7,172 bases of DNA, from assembly GCA_009780755.1 (NCBI GenBank), contig WQZL01000130.1:1-7172 (forward strand). Direction: 5' to 3'. The notes beneath the pieces are model-generated. The model was not told the origin of the DNA. It saw only the letters and a list, made by a program, of their open reading frames with translations, and did no database searches. The number at the start of each line of letters is the position of its first letter. The stretch's first letter is position 1. This stretch comes from Promicromonosporaceae bacterium. Its GTDB lineage: Bacteria > Actinomycetota > Actinomycetes > Actinomycetales > Cellulomonadaceae. The position numbers were made by a program, and so were the translations under genes. Shown piece by piece: positions 1-6,711 of the stretch.

Positions 1-407
1 AGCAGGCAGTCAGCCACAGTTCGCTCAATATTGGTGACAGGAAGACCACCCACCTCGGCGACTCCAGTAAACGAACCTTTATGCCGACGCACATCGGGGG
101 CAGAGCGGCCGCCTGCGTTATACGACTGGAGTACGTGTGCCACCGTGGGTAGCTGCCAGGTGTTAAGGCCCCAGAGCGCGGCGGCGGATTCAAGACAGAA
201 GGCGTGTTCCGTACGCAGTTGATGGTGAACACCGTGCAGCATCGCTAGGTGACGCTCACGCTTGGCAGCAAACACGTCACTACTCAAGGCGGAGCATTCA
301 AGGTAGGTGCCACGGGTGACGCGCTCAATTTCGCCAGTGCGGATGCGATTACGCAGGAGGTGCTTATCGTTCTGAGCCGCTAGCAGAACATCGGTTGTAG
401 GTTCCAT
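1..407 (-). CDS. AbiEi-antitoxin-like protein (partial, C-terminus beyond left edge)
   Basis: Reading the minus strand from an ATG at 407 gives 135 open codons with no stop before the window edge. The product starts MEPTTDVLLAAQND. At about residues 21-36 comes a basic stretch, RIRTGEIERVTRGTYL, which resembles the end of the winged-helix domain of AbiEi-type antitoxins (usual pattern G-x-L-x-R-V-x-R-G-x-Y). Then follow ESAAALWGL and PVTNIERTVADCL, the pattern S-A-A-x-L-W-G-L ... V-T-x-x-E-R-T-V-x-D typical of a large actinobacterial family annotated as type IV toxin-antitoxin AbiEi-family or DUF559-associated proteins. Members often carry a C-terminal Vsr-like nuclease domain; that part would lie outside the window. 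No toxin partner is visible, and many relatives are solitary, so an antitoxin role is inference. No strong ribosome-binding site precedes the ATG. It is divergent from proA. The family call is fairly secure, the function is not. Confidence 0.72.
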   Translation of the reverse strand, partial: MEPTTDVLLAAQNDKHLLRNRIRTGEIERVTRGTYLECSALSSDVFAAKRERHLAMLHGVHHQLRTEHAFCLESAAALWGLNTWQLPTVAHVLQSYNAGGRSAPDVRRHKGSFTGVAEVGGLPVTNIERTVADCL

Positions 408-459
408 ACTTACAGCTTGGCGTGATGTTGCTTTCGGTGGGAGCGCTCGCTGCCCAGTT

Positions 460-494
460 TGTGGATAACCCGACCAAACGCGGCCTGTGGATAA
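460..494 (-). promoter_or_regulatory. Pair of perfect DnaA-box nonamers (TTATCCACA)
   Basis: The minus strand reads TTATCCACA at 468-460 and again at 494-486. On the plus strand the shared 11-mer is TGTGGATAACC, starting at 460 and 486, so the two sites are direct repeats 26 bases apart. Both match the Escherichia coli DnaA consensus exactly. They lie between the divergent AbiEi-like gene and proA, where DnaA or another regulator could act on either promoter. There is no dnaA or dnaN gene and no AT-rich unwinding region nearby, so this is not an origin of replication. Binding by DnaA is inferred from the motif only. Confidence 0.5.
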
Positions 495-560
495 CCTAGT
501 CTCCTAGAAAACCTGCCGATCTCAGCGGGTAAGACGCCTGGGGGTGGGTAGGGTTGGGGG

Positions 561-1841
561 ATGAGAGATAGCGATGTGCGGGTTGAGGCCGAGGTGTTTG
601 CGGTGGCAAGGCGCGGCAAGGAGGCGGCGCGGACGCTGGCTACCGCACCCAGTAGCCTCAAGGATGCCGCGCTGCAAGCGCTGGCAGACGCGCTAGTGGC
701 GTCGTCGGAAGAGATAGTGGTGGCGAATGCCCAGGACATCGCACGGGAGCGGGCCGCGGGCATGAGCGAAGGGCTGCTCGACCGTCTCGCCCTTAGCCCA
801 GAACGCATCACGGCCATCGCCGAGGCCCTGCGCGATGTGGCCGCCCTACCCGATCCCGTGGGTGACGTGGTGCTTGGCCGGACGCTACCCAACGGCCTGG
901 TGCTGCGCCAGGTGCGGGTGCCGATGGGCGTCGTTGGCATGATCTACGAGGCCCGGCCTAACGTGACCGTCGATGCCGCCGGACTCGCCCTCAAAAGCGG
1001 CAACGCCGTAATTCTGCGCGGGGGAGCGGCCGCAGCCTGCTCCAACGAGGCCATCGTGCGCGTGTTGCGCAAGGCTCTAGTGGCCCAGGGTCTGCCCGCC
1101 GATCTAATCCAAACCGTTGACCCTTGGGGTCGTCCCGGCGGCATCGCCTTGATGCGCGCTCGCGGCCTAGTGGATGTGCTAATCCCACGCGGCGGCGCCG
1201 GGCTAATCCAAACCGTCGTCACCGAGTCGCTGGTACCCGTTATTGAGACCGGAGTGGGCAACTGCCACATCTACGTCGATGCCTCTGCGGACCTCAACAA
1301 AGCTCTCGACATCGTGATGAACGCCAAGACTCAGCGCGTCGGGGTTTGCAATGCGCTGGAGACGCTGCTGGTCAGCACGGCCATCGCCGAGGATTTCCTG
1401 CCTCGCGTACTCCTGGCCTTGGCGGACGCTGGGGTGACCCTGCACGGCGATCAATTCACGCAAGACGCGGCACCGGCCGGAATAACCGTAATTTCCGCCA
1501 CCGATGATGATTGGGCCACCGAGTACCTGGCCCCCGAACTGGCTATCGGGGTGGTTGACACACTAGACGAGGCCATCGAACACATTCGCCAATACTCCTC
1601 GGGGCACACTGAGGCCATTCTCACGAGCGACCTCGCGGCAAGCGAGCGATTCACTGCCGAAGTGGACGCCGCGGCCGTGCTGGTAAACGCCTCAACGCGC
1701 TTTACCGATGGCGGCGAGTTTGGTCTCGGCGCCGAGATTGGCATCTCCACCCAGAAGCTTCATGCGCGCGGACCGATGGGACTCGACGCGCTGACCACCA
1801 CAAAATGGGTGGTAATCGGCCAGGGAAACGTCCGGACATGA
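561..1841 (+). CDS. proA: Gamma-glutamyl phosphate reductase (glutamate-5-semialdehyde dehydrogenase)
   Basis: ProA reduces gamma-glutamyl phosphate with NADPH to glutamate-5-semialdehyde, the second step of proline synthesis from glutamate, in the cytoplasm. The 426-residue product is full length for the family. It has the conserved MGVVGMIYEARPNVTVD block at residues 122-138, LKSGNAVILRGG at 144-155, the catalytic cysteine in RVGVCNALETLL (Cys263), and the C-terminal FTDGGEFGLGAEIGIS block. The ATG at 561 is preceded only by a G-rich stretch, not a clear GGAGG. A GTG at 594, with GAGG five bases upstream, is a possible shorter start giving 415 residues, so the N-terminus is uncertain. nadD begins 45 bases downstream in the same direction, so they probably share a transcript. 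The usual partner proB is not adjacent; the upstream gene is divergent and unrelated. Confidence 0.97.
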   Translation: MRDSDVRVEAEVFAVARRGKEAARTLATAPSSLKDAALQALADALVASSEEIVVANAQDIARERAAGMSEGLLDRLALSPERITAIAEALRDVAALPDPVGDVVLGRTLPNGLVLRQVRVPMGVVGMIYEARPNVTVDAAGLALKSGNAVILRGGAAAACSNEAIVRVLRKALVAQGLPADLIQTVDPWGRPGGIALMRARGLVDVLIPRGGAGLIQTVVTESLVPVIETGVGNCHIYVDASADLNKALDIVMNAKTQRVGVCNALETLLVSTAIAEDFLPRVLLALADAGVTLHGDQFTQDAAPAGITVISATDDDWATEYLAPELAIGVVDTLDEAIEHIRQYSSGHTEAILTSDLAASERFTAEVDAAAVLVNASTRFTDGGEFGLGAEIGISTQKLHARGPMGLDALTTTKWVVIGQGNVRT

Positions 1842-1876
1842 GACAATGACCTGACTTGTCCTGTCAGTCAGACCTT

Positions 1877-1881
1877 GGAGG
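1877..1881 (+). promoter_or_regulatory. Ribosome-binding site that sets the nadD start
   Basis: GGAGG lies five bases before the TTG at 1887-1889. An in-frame TTG at 1875 overlaps this motif and has no comparable site of its own, so the TTG at 1887 is the better start. Confidence 0.75.
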
Positions 1882-1886
1882 CATCC

Positions 1887-2510
1887 TTGACCGCTCGGCT
1901 CCGCATCGGTGTCATGGGCGGAACTTTCGACCCCATTCACCACGGCCACCTAGTGGCGGCGTCTGAAGTTGCCTCACGTTATAGTCTTGACGAGGTGGTG
2001 TTCGTGCCAACCGGTAAGCCCACCTTCAAGCAGGATAGGCGGGTCACTGCGCCAGAACACCGCTACCTGATGACAGTGATCGCCACGGCCTCGAATCCGC
2101 GCTTTACCGTAAGCCGAGTAGACATTGATCGGCCCGGAGTCACCTACACCATCGACACGCTGCGAGACCTGAGAGCAGAACGACCCGATGCCGAGCTGTT
2201 CTTTATCACCGGCGCCGACGCGGTGGCGCAGATGCTCGCCTGGAAGGACGCGGCCCAGCTGTGGGAATTGGCGCACTTCGTGGCGGTGAATCGGCCCGGA
2301 CACGCGCTCACCGTCGATGGGTTAATCCCGAAGGGGGCGGTGACCACTATGGAGGTGCCAGCAATGGCCATTTCTTCGACCGATTGTCGAAACCGCGCTG
2401 AAGCGGGTAAACCCGTCTGGTATCTGGTGCCGGATGGGGTAGTGCAGTACATAGCGAAACACGGGCTGTATCACAGCTACGAGCAACAAAGCGAGCAGGG
2501 CAATGACTGA
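1887..2510 (+). CDS. nadD: Nicotinate-nucleotide adenylyltransferase
   Basis: NadD joins nicotinate mononucleotide and ATP to make deamido-NAD, a late cytoplasmic step of NAD synthesis. With the TTG start at 1887 the protein has 207 residues, normal for the family. The nucleotidyltransferase signature GGTFDPIHHGHL is at residues 11-22, with the ATP-binding histidines in HHGH. FFITGADAV at 105-113 and the C-terminal ISST motif at 162-165, followed by an arginine (ISSTDCR), complete the family pattern. The reading frame also extends four codons upstream to another TTG, but the ribosome-binding site supports the shorter form. The stop overlaps the next gene by eight bases, which implies translational coupling. 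The proA - nadD - rsfS neighbourhood agrees with the assignment. Confidence 0.96.
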   Translation: MTARLRIGVMGGTFDPIHHGHLVAASEVASRYSLDEVVFVPTGKPTFKQDRRVTAPEHRYLMTVIATASNPRFTVSRVDIDRPGVTYTIDTLRDLRAERPDAELFFITGADAVAQMLAWKDAAQLWELAHFVAVNRPGHALTVDGLIPKGAVTTMEVPAMAISSTDCRNRAEAGKPVWYLVPDGVVQYIAKHGLYHSYEQQSEQGND

Positions 2511-4149
2511 ATACTTCTCGACTGATGGGCGTCCGCTGACGCGACGTGAACTGCGCGAGCAGGAGCATGCGCTTGCGGCGGCTGCCTCGCAGGCCGCCGC
2601 TGCGGGTGGCTCTAGCGCGGCCGAACGCTGGCTGGCCCACGCGAACGCGACCTCCCGCCCCCTGTCCTCACCCATGCCGATGGTGCGGCCGCCTACCGCC
2701 ACAGGAGCCATGCGCGCACTCGATCCGAGCGGGCGGCTCGCCCCCCCGCAGGCTCCGCCCGCCGGACCGGTGGCGTCTGCCCCGCAGTTTGGTGGGTGGG
2801 CTGGGGCGCCCCCGGTGGCCCAACCCGCACAATGGTCTCCTCCAGCTGAACAGTGGTCGCCCGCTGCTCAGGCCGCGCCGCATCCCGTCTCCCAGCAGCC
2901 CGTGCAGCCCGCGTGGGCGCCCGCCGAACCGGCCCCACAGCCACCGCAGTGGACTCCGGCGCCGCAACCCGTTCTGCCGTCGCCGGCCCCCGTAGCTCAG
3001 CAACCCCCGTGGTCGCCCGCCGGGCAGTCCGCCCAGGCGCCCCCCGCTCCGGCGATGCAGCAGCACCAGTCATTGTGGACACAGCAGCCAGCAGAACCCA
3101 CACCGTGGACCCCGGCGCCGCCCGTCGGACCACCGCCGTCCTTGATGGACCCACCACCTTTGGCTCCCCCCCAGCCCCCTTGGGCGCAGCCTGCACCCCC
3201 GGCACAGCCGACGCCGTGGAATCCCGAGGCAGCGGCCACACCGCCGCGCAGGTCTTTCCGCGAGAGTGCCCCGATTCCGATGGTGTCCGCCGAGCAATAT
3301 GCCGCCGCTCCACCACTGGTGGGGATGCCGATCTCTGGCGCTGTCTCACCCGCCGATATCCGCGCCGCCCTTGGCTCGACGCCGCAGGTGACCGCCGCAT
3401 CTTTCGGGTCGGTGGCCAGTGCCTTCGACCCGGCAGCCTTCTTCCCCCAGGCGGAGTCATCACCCTCACAACTGGCCGCACCTACCGCGATGCCAGCTGC
3501 TACACCGTTGCCGCACGCCCATGCGCCGCTGCCGCCCGCTCACATGATGTACCCCACCTTCCCGGATGCGGCCCCCCAAGCGCCGATGCAACCGGCCCCC
3601 CAGACATATGCGCCACCCGCTCCGCCCTCTGGGTTGATGTCACCGGTGGCACCGATCTCAGCGGGCCTTGCGTCGGTTGCCCCCGCAGACGGATTTGGGT
3701 TTGCCCCGGCGCCCGCTGCTGCTGTTGGGGCTGGCTTCGATGTTGGCGTAGCCGATGTCCGAGCGCCGATCAGCGAGGGAATCCCCTTTCCGCAGATTCG
3801 GGCCGCCTTGGCGGCCCCGGTCCCGGCTTCGGCTTCGTTGTTCCCGTCCGCGTTGGGAACCGCAGACGAAGCTCCCGCAGGGTCGAACTTTGAAGCAGAG
3901 GAAATCATGGTTGGACATGCTCGAAATAACAAGCGAAAAGCCGCAGACGAGGATCTGTCCGCCTATCGGCCTAGCAAGTACACCTGGCTGCATTTCATCA
4001 TCCTGGTGATCGTCGCCTTTGTTCTTGGCATGCTGGTGTGGCGGCTGATCGATGACGGGGTGGACTTCCTGCCCGACCGTGCCGAAGGCTCCCCAGCGGC
4101 CGAAGAGATTGTGACCGAGATGCCAGAACCCCTGGAGGTTGCCCTGTGA
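2503..4149 (+). CDS. Pro/Ala-rich protein with a single C-terminal membrane segment, function unknown
   Basis: This is a 548-residue protein of unknown function. Its N-terminus has a charged PLTRRELREQEHAL segment (residues 11-24), a motif type I associate with actinobacterial membrane proteins. Residues about 50-250 are dominated by Pro, Ala and Gln, with nine tryptophans (111, 118, 138, 150, 170, 192, 202, 227, 239), seven of them in W-x-P form (WSP, WTP, WAP, WNP). Residues 250-460 are also low-complexity. A basic patch, NNKRK, and RPSK precede one hydrophobic helix at about 496-516, followed by an acidic 32-residue tail. The positive-inside rule predicts a cytoplasmic N-terminus and an outside tail. 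The ATG overlaps nadD by eight bases and the stop overlaps rsfS by four, so it is embedded in the operon. Disorder and a scaffold or tether role are inference. Long open frames opposite and in the other phases here are composition artefacts. Confidence 0.88.
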   Translation: MTEYFSTDGRPLTRRELREQEHALAAAASQAAAAGGSSAAERWLAHANATSRPLSSPMPMVRPPTATGAMRALDPSGRLAPPQAPPAGPVASAPQFGGWAGAPPVAQPAQWSPPAEQWSPAAQAAPHPVSQQPVQPAWAPAEPAPQPPQWTPAPQPVLPSPAPVAQQPPWSPAGQSAQAPPAPAMQQHQSLWTQQPAEPTPWTPAPPVGPPPSLMDPPPLAPPQPPWAQPAPPAQPTPWNPEAAATPPRRSFRESAPIPMVSAEQYAAAPPLVGMPISGAVSPADIRAALGSTPQVTAASFGSVASAFDPAAFFPQAESSPSQLAAPTAMPAATPLPHAHAPLPPAHMMYPTFPDAAPQAPMQPAPQTYAPPAPPSGLMSPVAPISAGLASVAPADGFGFAPAPAAAVGAGFDVGVADVRAPISEGIPFPQIRAALAAPVPASASLFPSALGTADEAPAGSNFEAEEIMVGHARNNKRKAADEDLSAYRPSKYTWLHFIILVIVAFVLGMLVWRLIDDGVDFLPDRAEGSPAAEEIVTEMPEPLEVAL

Positions 4150-4529
4150 CCGCCGCCGAACGTGCCATCGAGCTGACTGTTGCCGCCGCTCGCGCGGCCT
4201 CCGCTAAGCAGGCTGGCGAGATCATTGCCCTTGATGTCAGCGATCAGTTGGTACTCACCGACGTATTCTTGATCGCATCGGGCAGCAACGAACGGCAGGT
4301 TGGCGCCATCGTCGATGCCGTAGAGGAGGCGCTGCACCGGCTGGGGGCCAAGCCGATTCGCCGCGAAGGCAAGACGCATGGACGTTGGGTGCTGCTCGAC
4401 TTCGGTGACATCGTCGTTCATGTGCAACACGCCGATGATCGCGTGTTCTACGCCTTGGAGCGGTTGTGGAAGGACTGCCCCGTGATCGAGCTGCCTGCCG
4501 ACGTGATGGCGACCGCATCGCCGGTCTGA
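4146..4529 (+). CDS. rsfS: Ribosome silencing factor RsfS (Iojap/DUF143 family)
   Basis: RsfS binds ribosomal protein L14 (uL14) on the large subunit and blocks joining with the small subunit, lowering translation when nutrients are short. The 127-residue product fits the family length. The family core is clear: VSDQLVLTDVFLIASGSNERQ at about residues 31-51 with the conserved D-x-F-x-I-x-S-G pattern, GKTHGRWVLLDFGDIVVHV at 75-93, then RVFYALERLW at 99-108. The GTG start at 4146 has GGAGG at 4134-4138, seven bases upstream, and its first four bases overlap the stop of the preceding gene (GTGA), so translation is probably coupled. A histidine-phosphatase gene often follows rsfS in actinobacteria; here a convergent hydrolase gene follows after 42 bases, with no obvious terminator hairpin between. 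Confidence 0.96.
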   Translation: MTAAERAIELTVAAARAASAKQAGEIIALDVSDQLVLTDVFLIASGSNERQVGAIVDAVEEALHRLGAKPIRREGKTHGRWVLLDFGDIVVHVQHADDRVFYALERLWKDCPVIELPADVMATASPV

Positions 4530-4571
4530 CCTCTTCTCACGGGCTATAACGGTTTGGCGGCGGGCGCGTCG

Positions 4572-5462
4572 TTACGGTTGGTGGCCAAGACGAACCTGCA
4601 TGTTGGGGTGGCGTCCGGCCAGGGCTTTTAGCGCCAGCAGGCTCCGCCGAGCTTTGTCGCGGTTGGACAGGAACGATCCAGGCTCAACCTCATTGTCCCA
4701 ACCCCAGCGCAGGTGGCTGGTGTCACCGGTCAGCAAGATGGGGCCGTATGTGGAACGGATAACAAACGCCAGATGCCCGGCGGTGTGGCCCGGATTTAAG
4801 ATCGCAAAGAACGACCCATCGTCGAACACGTCTAGTACCCCATCCAGCGCGCCTTCGGGATTCGACGGGATCTGTAGCTCTTGGAGTGGTGGCCGACCCC
4901 GCAACAAGCGATTCGTCGTACCTTGTGCCAGCAGGTTTAGCGTAACGGATGTCCCGGCCTCGCCCGGACCCGTATAGAGCGGCACGTTGACGGGAATGTC
5001 GGGCAAGCCGGAGATGTGATCGAAGTGCAGGTGCGTTAGGAAAACCCCTTGTAGCGGCTCTGCCGCCGTCGAAAGCACCTGCGCGGTGCTTGGCTCCGGC
5101 CTCATGGCGGCCACATTCGCGGCGGCGCGCAACGCCCAGCCAACCCCGACGCTGGCCGGTTCGCGCGCAAACCGCTCAGACACGCCGGTGTCCACCAGGA
5201 ACAGACCCCGCTCCGGGTGCCGAACCAGGTACAGGTAGACCTTGATCGGTTCCTTGCGGTTTTTCAGCCCCGCCGCAACGGCCACCGGGTGTTTAAGGTT
5301 GAGCAACCCAGATAAGTTCGAGACCCAATCGACGCCGACGGTGGTCAAGGTGATTGGCCCCGGCTGGGCCAGCAGCGCCTCCATGTCTGCTGCGGTGACC
5401 GGCGTACCGATCTTCGCCGGGGCGGTGGGATGAGTGGTCGTTCTGAACCTACGCGATACCAT
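4572..5462 (-). CDS. MBL-fold metallo-hydrolase (lactonase/glyoxalase II-like)
   Basis: A 296-residue protein with the complete metal-binding set of the metallo-beta-lactamase fold: HLHFDH at residues 144-149 (His144, His146, Asp148, His149), His226 in NPGHTAGH, Asp247 in LLTGDTSH and His294 in the final RLGHQP. This seven-ligand set fits a two-metal hydrolase such as the N-acyl homoserine lactonase or glyoxalase II groups; the KVYLYLVRHPERGLFLVDTG segment (74-93) and the HxHxDH block look most like the lactonase-type subfamily. The real substrate cannot be read from sequence. No signal peptide is seen, so it is likely cytoplasmic. The frame stays open upstream to 6095, but that extension crosses the tRNA-Ala gene on the opposite strand and is spurious. 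The ATG at 5462 is the first one below the tRNA promoter; a weak GAGTGG precedes it. The gene is convergent with rsfS. Confidence 0.88.
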   Translation of the reverse strand: MVSRRFRTTTHPTAPAKIGTPVTAADMEALLAQPGPITLTTVGVDWVSNLSGLLNLKHPVAVAAGLKNRKEPIKVYLYLVRHPERGLFLVDTGVSERFAREPASVGVGWALRAAANVAAMRPEPSTAQVLSTAAEPLQGVFLTHLHFDHISGLPDIPVNVPLYTGPGEAGTSVTLNLLAQGTTNRLLRGRPPLQELQIPSNPEGALDGVLDVFDDGSFFAILNPGHTAGHLAFVIRSTYGPILLTGDTSHLRWGWDNEVEPGSFLSNRDKARRSLLALKALAGRHPNMQVRLGHQP

Positions 5463-5535
5463 GTCGAGCCACTCTACCCACGGAAAGAGGCCCAGGCCGG
5501 GTTGGCGGTGATCTCTGGCGGGGTGCGATGCGGAT

Positions 5536-5565
5536 TTGCCCAGCGGGGAGGTTTTCGCGTAGTAT
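5536..5565 (+). promoter_or_regulatory. Promoter of the tRNA-Ala gene
   Basis: A -35-like TTGCCC (5536-5541) and a -10-like TAGTAT (5560-5565) are separated by 18 bases. Transcription would begin near 5572, about 20 bases before the mature tRNA 5' end. The layout fits a housekeeping sigma promoter for a stable RNA; it is predicted from sequence only. Confidence 0.6.
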
Positions 5566-5591
5566 CTTCTGGTTCCTCCGGGGACAAGCAA

Positions 5592-5664
5592 GGGGCTGTG
5601 GCGCAGCTGGTAGCGCACCTGCATGGCATGCAGGGGGTCAGGGGTTCGAGTCCCCTCAGCTCCA
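5592..5664 (+). tRNA. tRNA-Ala, anticodon GGC
   Basis: The 73-base cloverleaf folds completely. The seven-pair acceptor stem GGGGCTG/CAGCTCC contains the G3-U70 wobble pair that is the main identity signal of tRNA-Ala. The D stem is GCGC/GCGC with an AGCTGGTA loop. The anticodon stem CCTGC/GCAGG closes the loop ATGGCAT, giving anticodon GGC at positions 34-36, which reads GCC and GCU codons. The variable loop is five bases, and the T stem AGGGG/CCCCT holds TTCGAGT. The discriminator is A at 5664, followed by CCG, so the CCA end is not fully encoded and must be added by the CCA-adding enzyme. Long open frames across it on both strands are artefacts. Confidence 0.98.
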
Positions 5665-5671
5665 CCGAGTA

Positions 5672-5689
5672 TGAAATGAGCGGACGCTG
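5672..5689 (+). repeat. Left copy of an 18-base direct repeat flanking the lipoprotein gene
   Basis: The sequence TGAAATGAGCGGACGCTG overlaps the left arm of the tRNA terminator. It recurs with one difference (C to T) at 6712-6729, just after the lipoprotein stop codon. Confidence 0.7.
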
Positions 5690-5714
5690 CCAGAGCAGCG
5701 TCCGCTTTGTGTTT
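5679..5714 (+). terminator. Intrinsic terminator of tRNA-Ala
   Basis: Bases 5679-5690 and 5695-5706 are perfect reverse complements, forming a 12-bp GC-rich stem with a four-base CAGA loop. The T-rich run TTTGTGTTT (5706-5714) follows. It begins 15 bases after the tRNA 3' end, so it most likely ends that transcript and insulates the lipoprotein gene. Confidence 0.87.
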
Positions 5715-5789
5715 GACCGTAACGTTTTGCTGCTCCCGAGCGTTGTAGTAGGTGAAGACAAGTTCACTGTTCGCGTTGAAGGGGTACCC

Positions 5790-6707
5790 ATGACCAACAC
5801 TCGAAAGAGCGCCATCGCTGTCGCTCTCGGCGCCGTGCTGACGTTCACCTTGATTGCATGCGGCGAGGGTGAGGACGCCGCTGAAGCCGAGGCGCCCGTC
5901 ATTGAAGTGATGCCTAACGAAGTGACACCCACCGAGGTACCCAACCCAGAACTCACGGTGAAACCGACCCAAGAACCTGAGCCTGTATTTATCGTGGACC
6001 CAGGTTATGACCACGGGATGGATTGGCCCCGACAATGCTGGGATCCAGGAGAAAGCAGATTGGCTGGAATGTGGGCCAGGCAAACCGATGGTCAAGAACT
6101 GCCATTCACCCTGTACCTACCTGCGCGGGGGGATGGATTACTCAGGGGAGGCCGCTATTCGGAGGCTGGGGACCAGTTTCTTGACTGGCATTACTCTGCT
6201 GGGTTTTTGTACCTGTGGTTCGCAGAACTCGACAACGATGTAGTAGGAGTTTGGAGCGAAGAGTCATGGGCGGTGGTGATCGACAGCGATGTGTTGATTT
6301 TAACCAGCAATGACCAGAATTACCTTGTTCGTGAGTACTACCGACTGGAGTATGCTCCTGCCTGGGAGTGTTGGCCAGGCTGGTCTTTTCCTACGCACAC
6401 CGATGAGGGGAATCCATTAATCGGGCACTGGCAATGGGAGTCTGGAGCGGCTTTCAGTCAATCGATAACCTTCTTCAACGACGGCATCGGTGAACTAGAT
6501 AATAATGAACTGATACCGTTCCGCTGGCGCAGCGCTGCTATGGGCTACCGGTGGTTGGCAATCCAGGAGCAACCAAGGCATGATCGTGTGGGCGCAACTT
6601 GGTGGACCGTCGAGATTGAAGGCGACACCTTGACCTTGCGTATCGTGGGTCGCGAAGGACCAGGGGATTGGTATGTTGTTTACTCCCGAGGGCGGCATAA
6701 TGATTAG
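5790..6707 (+). CDS. Lipoprotein with two diverged copies of a beta-rich domain, function unknown
   Basis: The ATG at 5790 has GAAGGGG five bases upstream and gives 305 residues. The N-terminus is a lipoprotein signal: NTRK, a hydrophobic stretch, then the lipobox LIAC with Cys24 as the lipidation site, so the protein should be anchored on the outer face of the membrane. Residues 25-70 form an acidic Glu/Pro/Thr linker. Two domains follow, about 90-187 and 209-300, with matching landmarks: L-x-G-x-W at the start, a central Trp-rich region, then W-x-V-x-I-x-x-D-x-L-x-L and a final Y-x-R. This resembles lipocalin-like small beta domains found in bacterial lipoproteins, but I do not recognise the family. 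GC content is lower than in proA or rsfS. The frame opens upstream to 5430 only because it crosses the tRNA; that part is not coding. Confidence 0.85.
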   Translation: MTNTRKSAIAVALGAVLTFTLIACGEGEDAAEAEAPVIEVMPNEVTPTEVPNPELTVKPTQEPEPVFIVDPGYDHGMDWPRQCWDPGESRLAGMWARQTDGQELPFTLYLPARGDGLLRGGRYSEAGDQFLDWHYSAGFLYLWFAELDNDVVGVWSEESWAVVIDSDVLILTSNDQNYLVREYYRLEYAPAWECWPGWSFPTHTDEGNPLIGHWQWESGAAFSQSITFFNDGIGELDNNELIPFRWRSAAMGYRWLAIQEQPRHDRVGATWWTVEIEGDTLTLRIVGREGPGDWYVVYSRGRHND

Positions 6708-6711
6708 GGTC

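Noticed and set aside
460..494. DnaA-box pair as an origin of replication
   Set aside because: Only two boxes, no AT-rich unwinding region and no dnaA, dnaN or rep gene nearby.
410..940. 176-residue minus-strand frame over the proA 5' end
   Set aside because: Ser/Arg/Ala-rich antisense shadow of proA; it also covers the intergenic control region and has no domain.
1853..1869. CTGAC/GTCAG stem-loop between proA and nadD as a terminator or attenuator
   Set aside because: Five base pairs, no T tract, and nadD follows directly, so termination is unlikely.
2693..3481. 262-residue open frame opposite the Pro-rich gene
   Set aside because: Antisense shadow of GC-rich low-complexity coding sequence with no recognisable motif and no ribosome-binding site.
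2853..3893. 346-residue open frame within the Pro-rich gene, other phase of the plus strand
   Set aside because: It is rich in Arg, Gly and Ala as expected from out-of-phase reading of GC-rich Pro/Ala codons, shows no domain, and lies entirely inside a gene fixed by overlaps on both sides.
4547..4574. TAACG/CGTTA inverted repeat between rsfS and the MBL gene as a bidirectional terminator
   Set aside because: Only five base pairs with an 18-base loop and no T run, so it is too weak to call.
5430..5789. Upstream in-frame extension of the lipoprotein on the plus strand
   Set aside because: It reads through the tRNA-Ala gene and its terminator. The ATG at 5790 has a good ribosome-binding site and is followed directly by a lipoprotein signal peptide.
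5463..6095. N-terminal extension of the MBL hydrolase frame on the minus strand, containing AEGTRTPDPLHAMQVRYQLR
   Set aside because: This peptide is the antisense translation of the tRNA-Ala gene, a well-known annotation artefact. The extension also covers the tRNA promoter, the terminator and part of the lipoprotein gene.
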